DNA from: Dactylellina haptotyla
Lineage: Eukaryota > Ascomycota > Orbiliomycetes > Orbiliales > Orbiliaceae
Length of the DNA: 64,000 nucleotides
Direction of reading: 5' to 3'
Assembly (NCBI GenBank): GCA_031310005.1
Contig: CM062386.1
Coordinates: 2,480,001-2,544,000, forward strand
Every line of letters starts with the position of its first letter. The stretch's first letter is position 1. The notes below the pieces were generated by a model. The model searched no databases. It was not told where the DNA came from and saw only the letters and a program-made list of their open reading frames with translations. Below are positions 63,774 to 64,000 of the stretch, piece by piece. The translations under genes were made by a program, and so were the position numbers.

Positions 63774-64000
63774 GTGACTAACAAAAAGTTTACGCGAATT
63801 TGGGGTTTTAGCAACACAAACCACCAACCACCAGCGGGCAGTACACGCACGCAAATAATAATAATAAATTAAATAATAATAATATGTATATGGAATTTGT
63901 ACAACAAGAAAATAGAGATTCTATATTATATTATATAAGTGTATTAAAATTGTATGTACCATTCTTTAGCCTTAATCACACATTTTATCTTATCATTTAT
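63774..64000 (+). mobile_element. End of a Tc1/mariner-like element, running off the window
   Basis: AGTGACTAACAAAAAGTTTACGCGAATTTGGGG directly follows a TA dinucleotide (63,772-63,773). The AGTG...CAAAAAGTTTACGC form is typical of Tc1/mariner inverted repeats, with the outer end on the left. GC content is near normal to about 63,856, then falls. The opposite end would lie beyond the window. Confidence 0.55.

Larger units (their letters stand above)
35750..64000. repeat. Very AT-rich block of RIP-degraded transposable elements
   Basis: By eye roughly nine bases in ten are A or T, with G and C surviving mainly in short islands. No intact host gene is present. Where two copies of the same element can be compared, they differ almost only by C/T and G/A changes, the mark of repeat-induced point mutation. 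The individual elements I can identify are listed separately. Confidence 0.9.

Overview
The window is nuclear DNA of a filamentous ascomycete. Genes have short introns (about 43-190 bases) with GT...AG ends and CTAAC/CTGAC-like branch sites, and the gene families are those of Pezizomycotina (PacC, Ku80, an EB1 homologue, a Vam7 SNARE, a Sip3-type lipid-transfer protein). A sharp split between a normal-GC gene region and a very AT-rich, repeat-induced-point-mutation (RIP)-like block resembles the isochores of dimorphic Onygenales such as Blastomyces and its relatives. That placement is an inference from composition and gene content, not a database match.

Bases 1-35,000 carry 11 protein genes whose exon structure I worked out from reading frame, splice signals and family knowledge: F-box/WD40 protein (+), pacC (+), dual-specificity phosphatase (+), EB1/Bim1 (+), DnaJ-TPR co-chaperone (-), Rua1_C-domain regulator (-), Sip3/Ysp1-like BAR-PH-GRAM-VASt protein (-, 11 exons), Vam7 (+), ING-family PHD protein (-), Gfd2-like DEDDh nuclease (+), KH-domain RNA-binding protein (+) and Ku80 (-); counting Ku80 there are 12. 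They do not form a single pathway. Three pairs are divergent or convergent enough to share regulatory DNA: sip3/vam7 share about 0.48 kb, and ING/nuclease share about 1 kb that carries six CCAAT boxes. The pacC upstream region holds a cluster of PacC-type GCCAAG sites that suggests autoregulation.

From about 35,750 to the end the DNA is almost entirely A and T and holds no intact gene. It is a graveyard of transposable elements. Two copies of one Ty3/Gypsy family lie head to head: copy B (+ strand, from its 5' LTR at 37,859) is interrupted at 45,255 by copy A (- strand, 3' LTR at 45,256-45,814). Comparing the copies shows three later insertions as filled/empty sites: a 1.37-kb hAT-like DNA element with a perfect 8-bp target duplication, a roughly 240-bp GC-rich insert of unknown origin, and a Copia-like LTR. 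A second chromovirus-type Gypsy fossil (+) ends near 62,960, a 112-bp TG...CA element with a 5-bp duplication sits at 36,650, and a Tc1/mariner-like end starts at 63,774.

The least familiar object in the window is the GC-rich insert at about 49,347-49,585: it has a perfect 5-bp-stem hairpin, an 11-bp inverted repeat, no RIP, and a clearly empty site in the sister copy. It may be a small non-autonomous element or captured organellar DNA.
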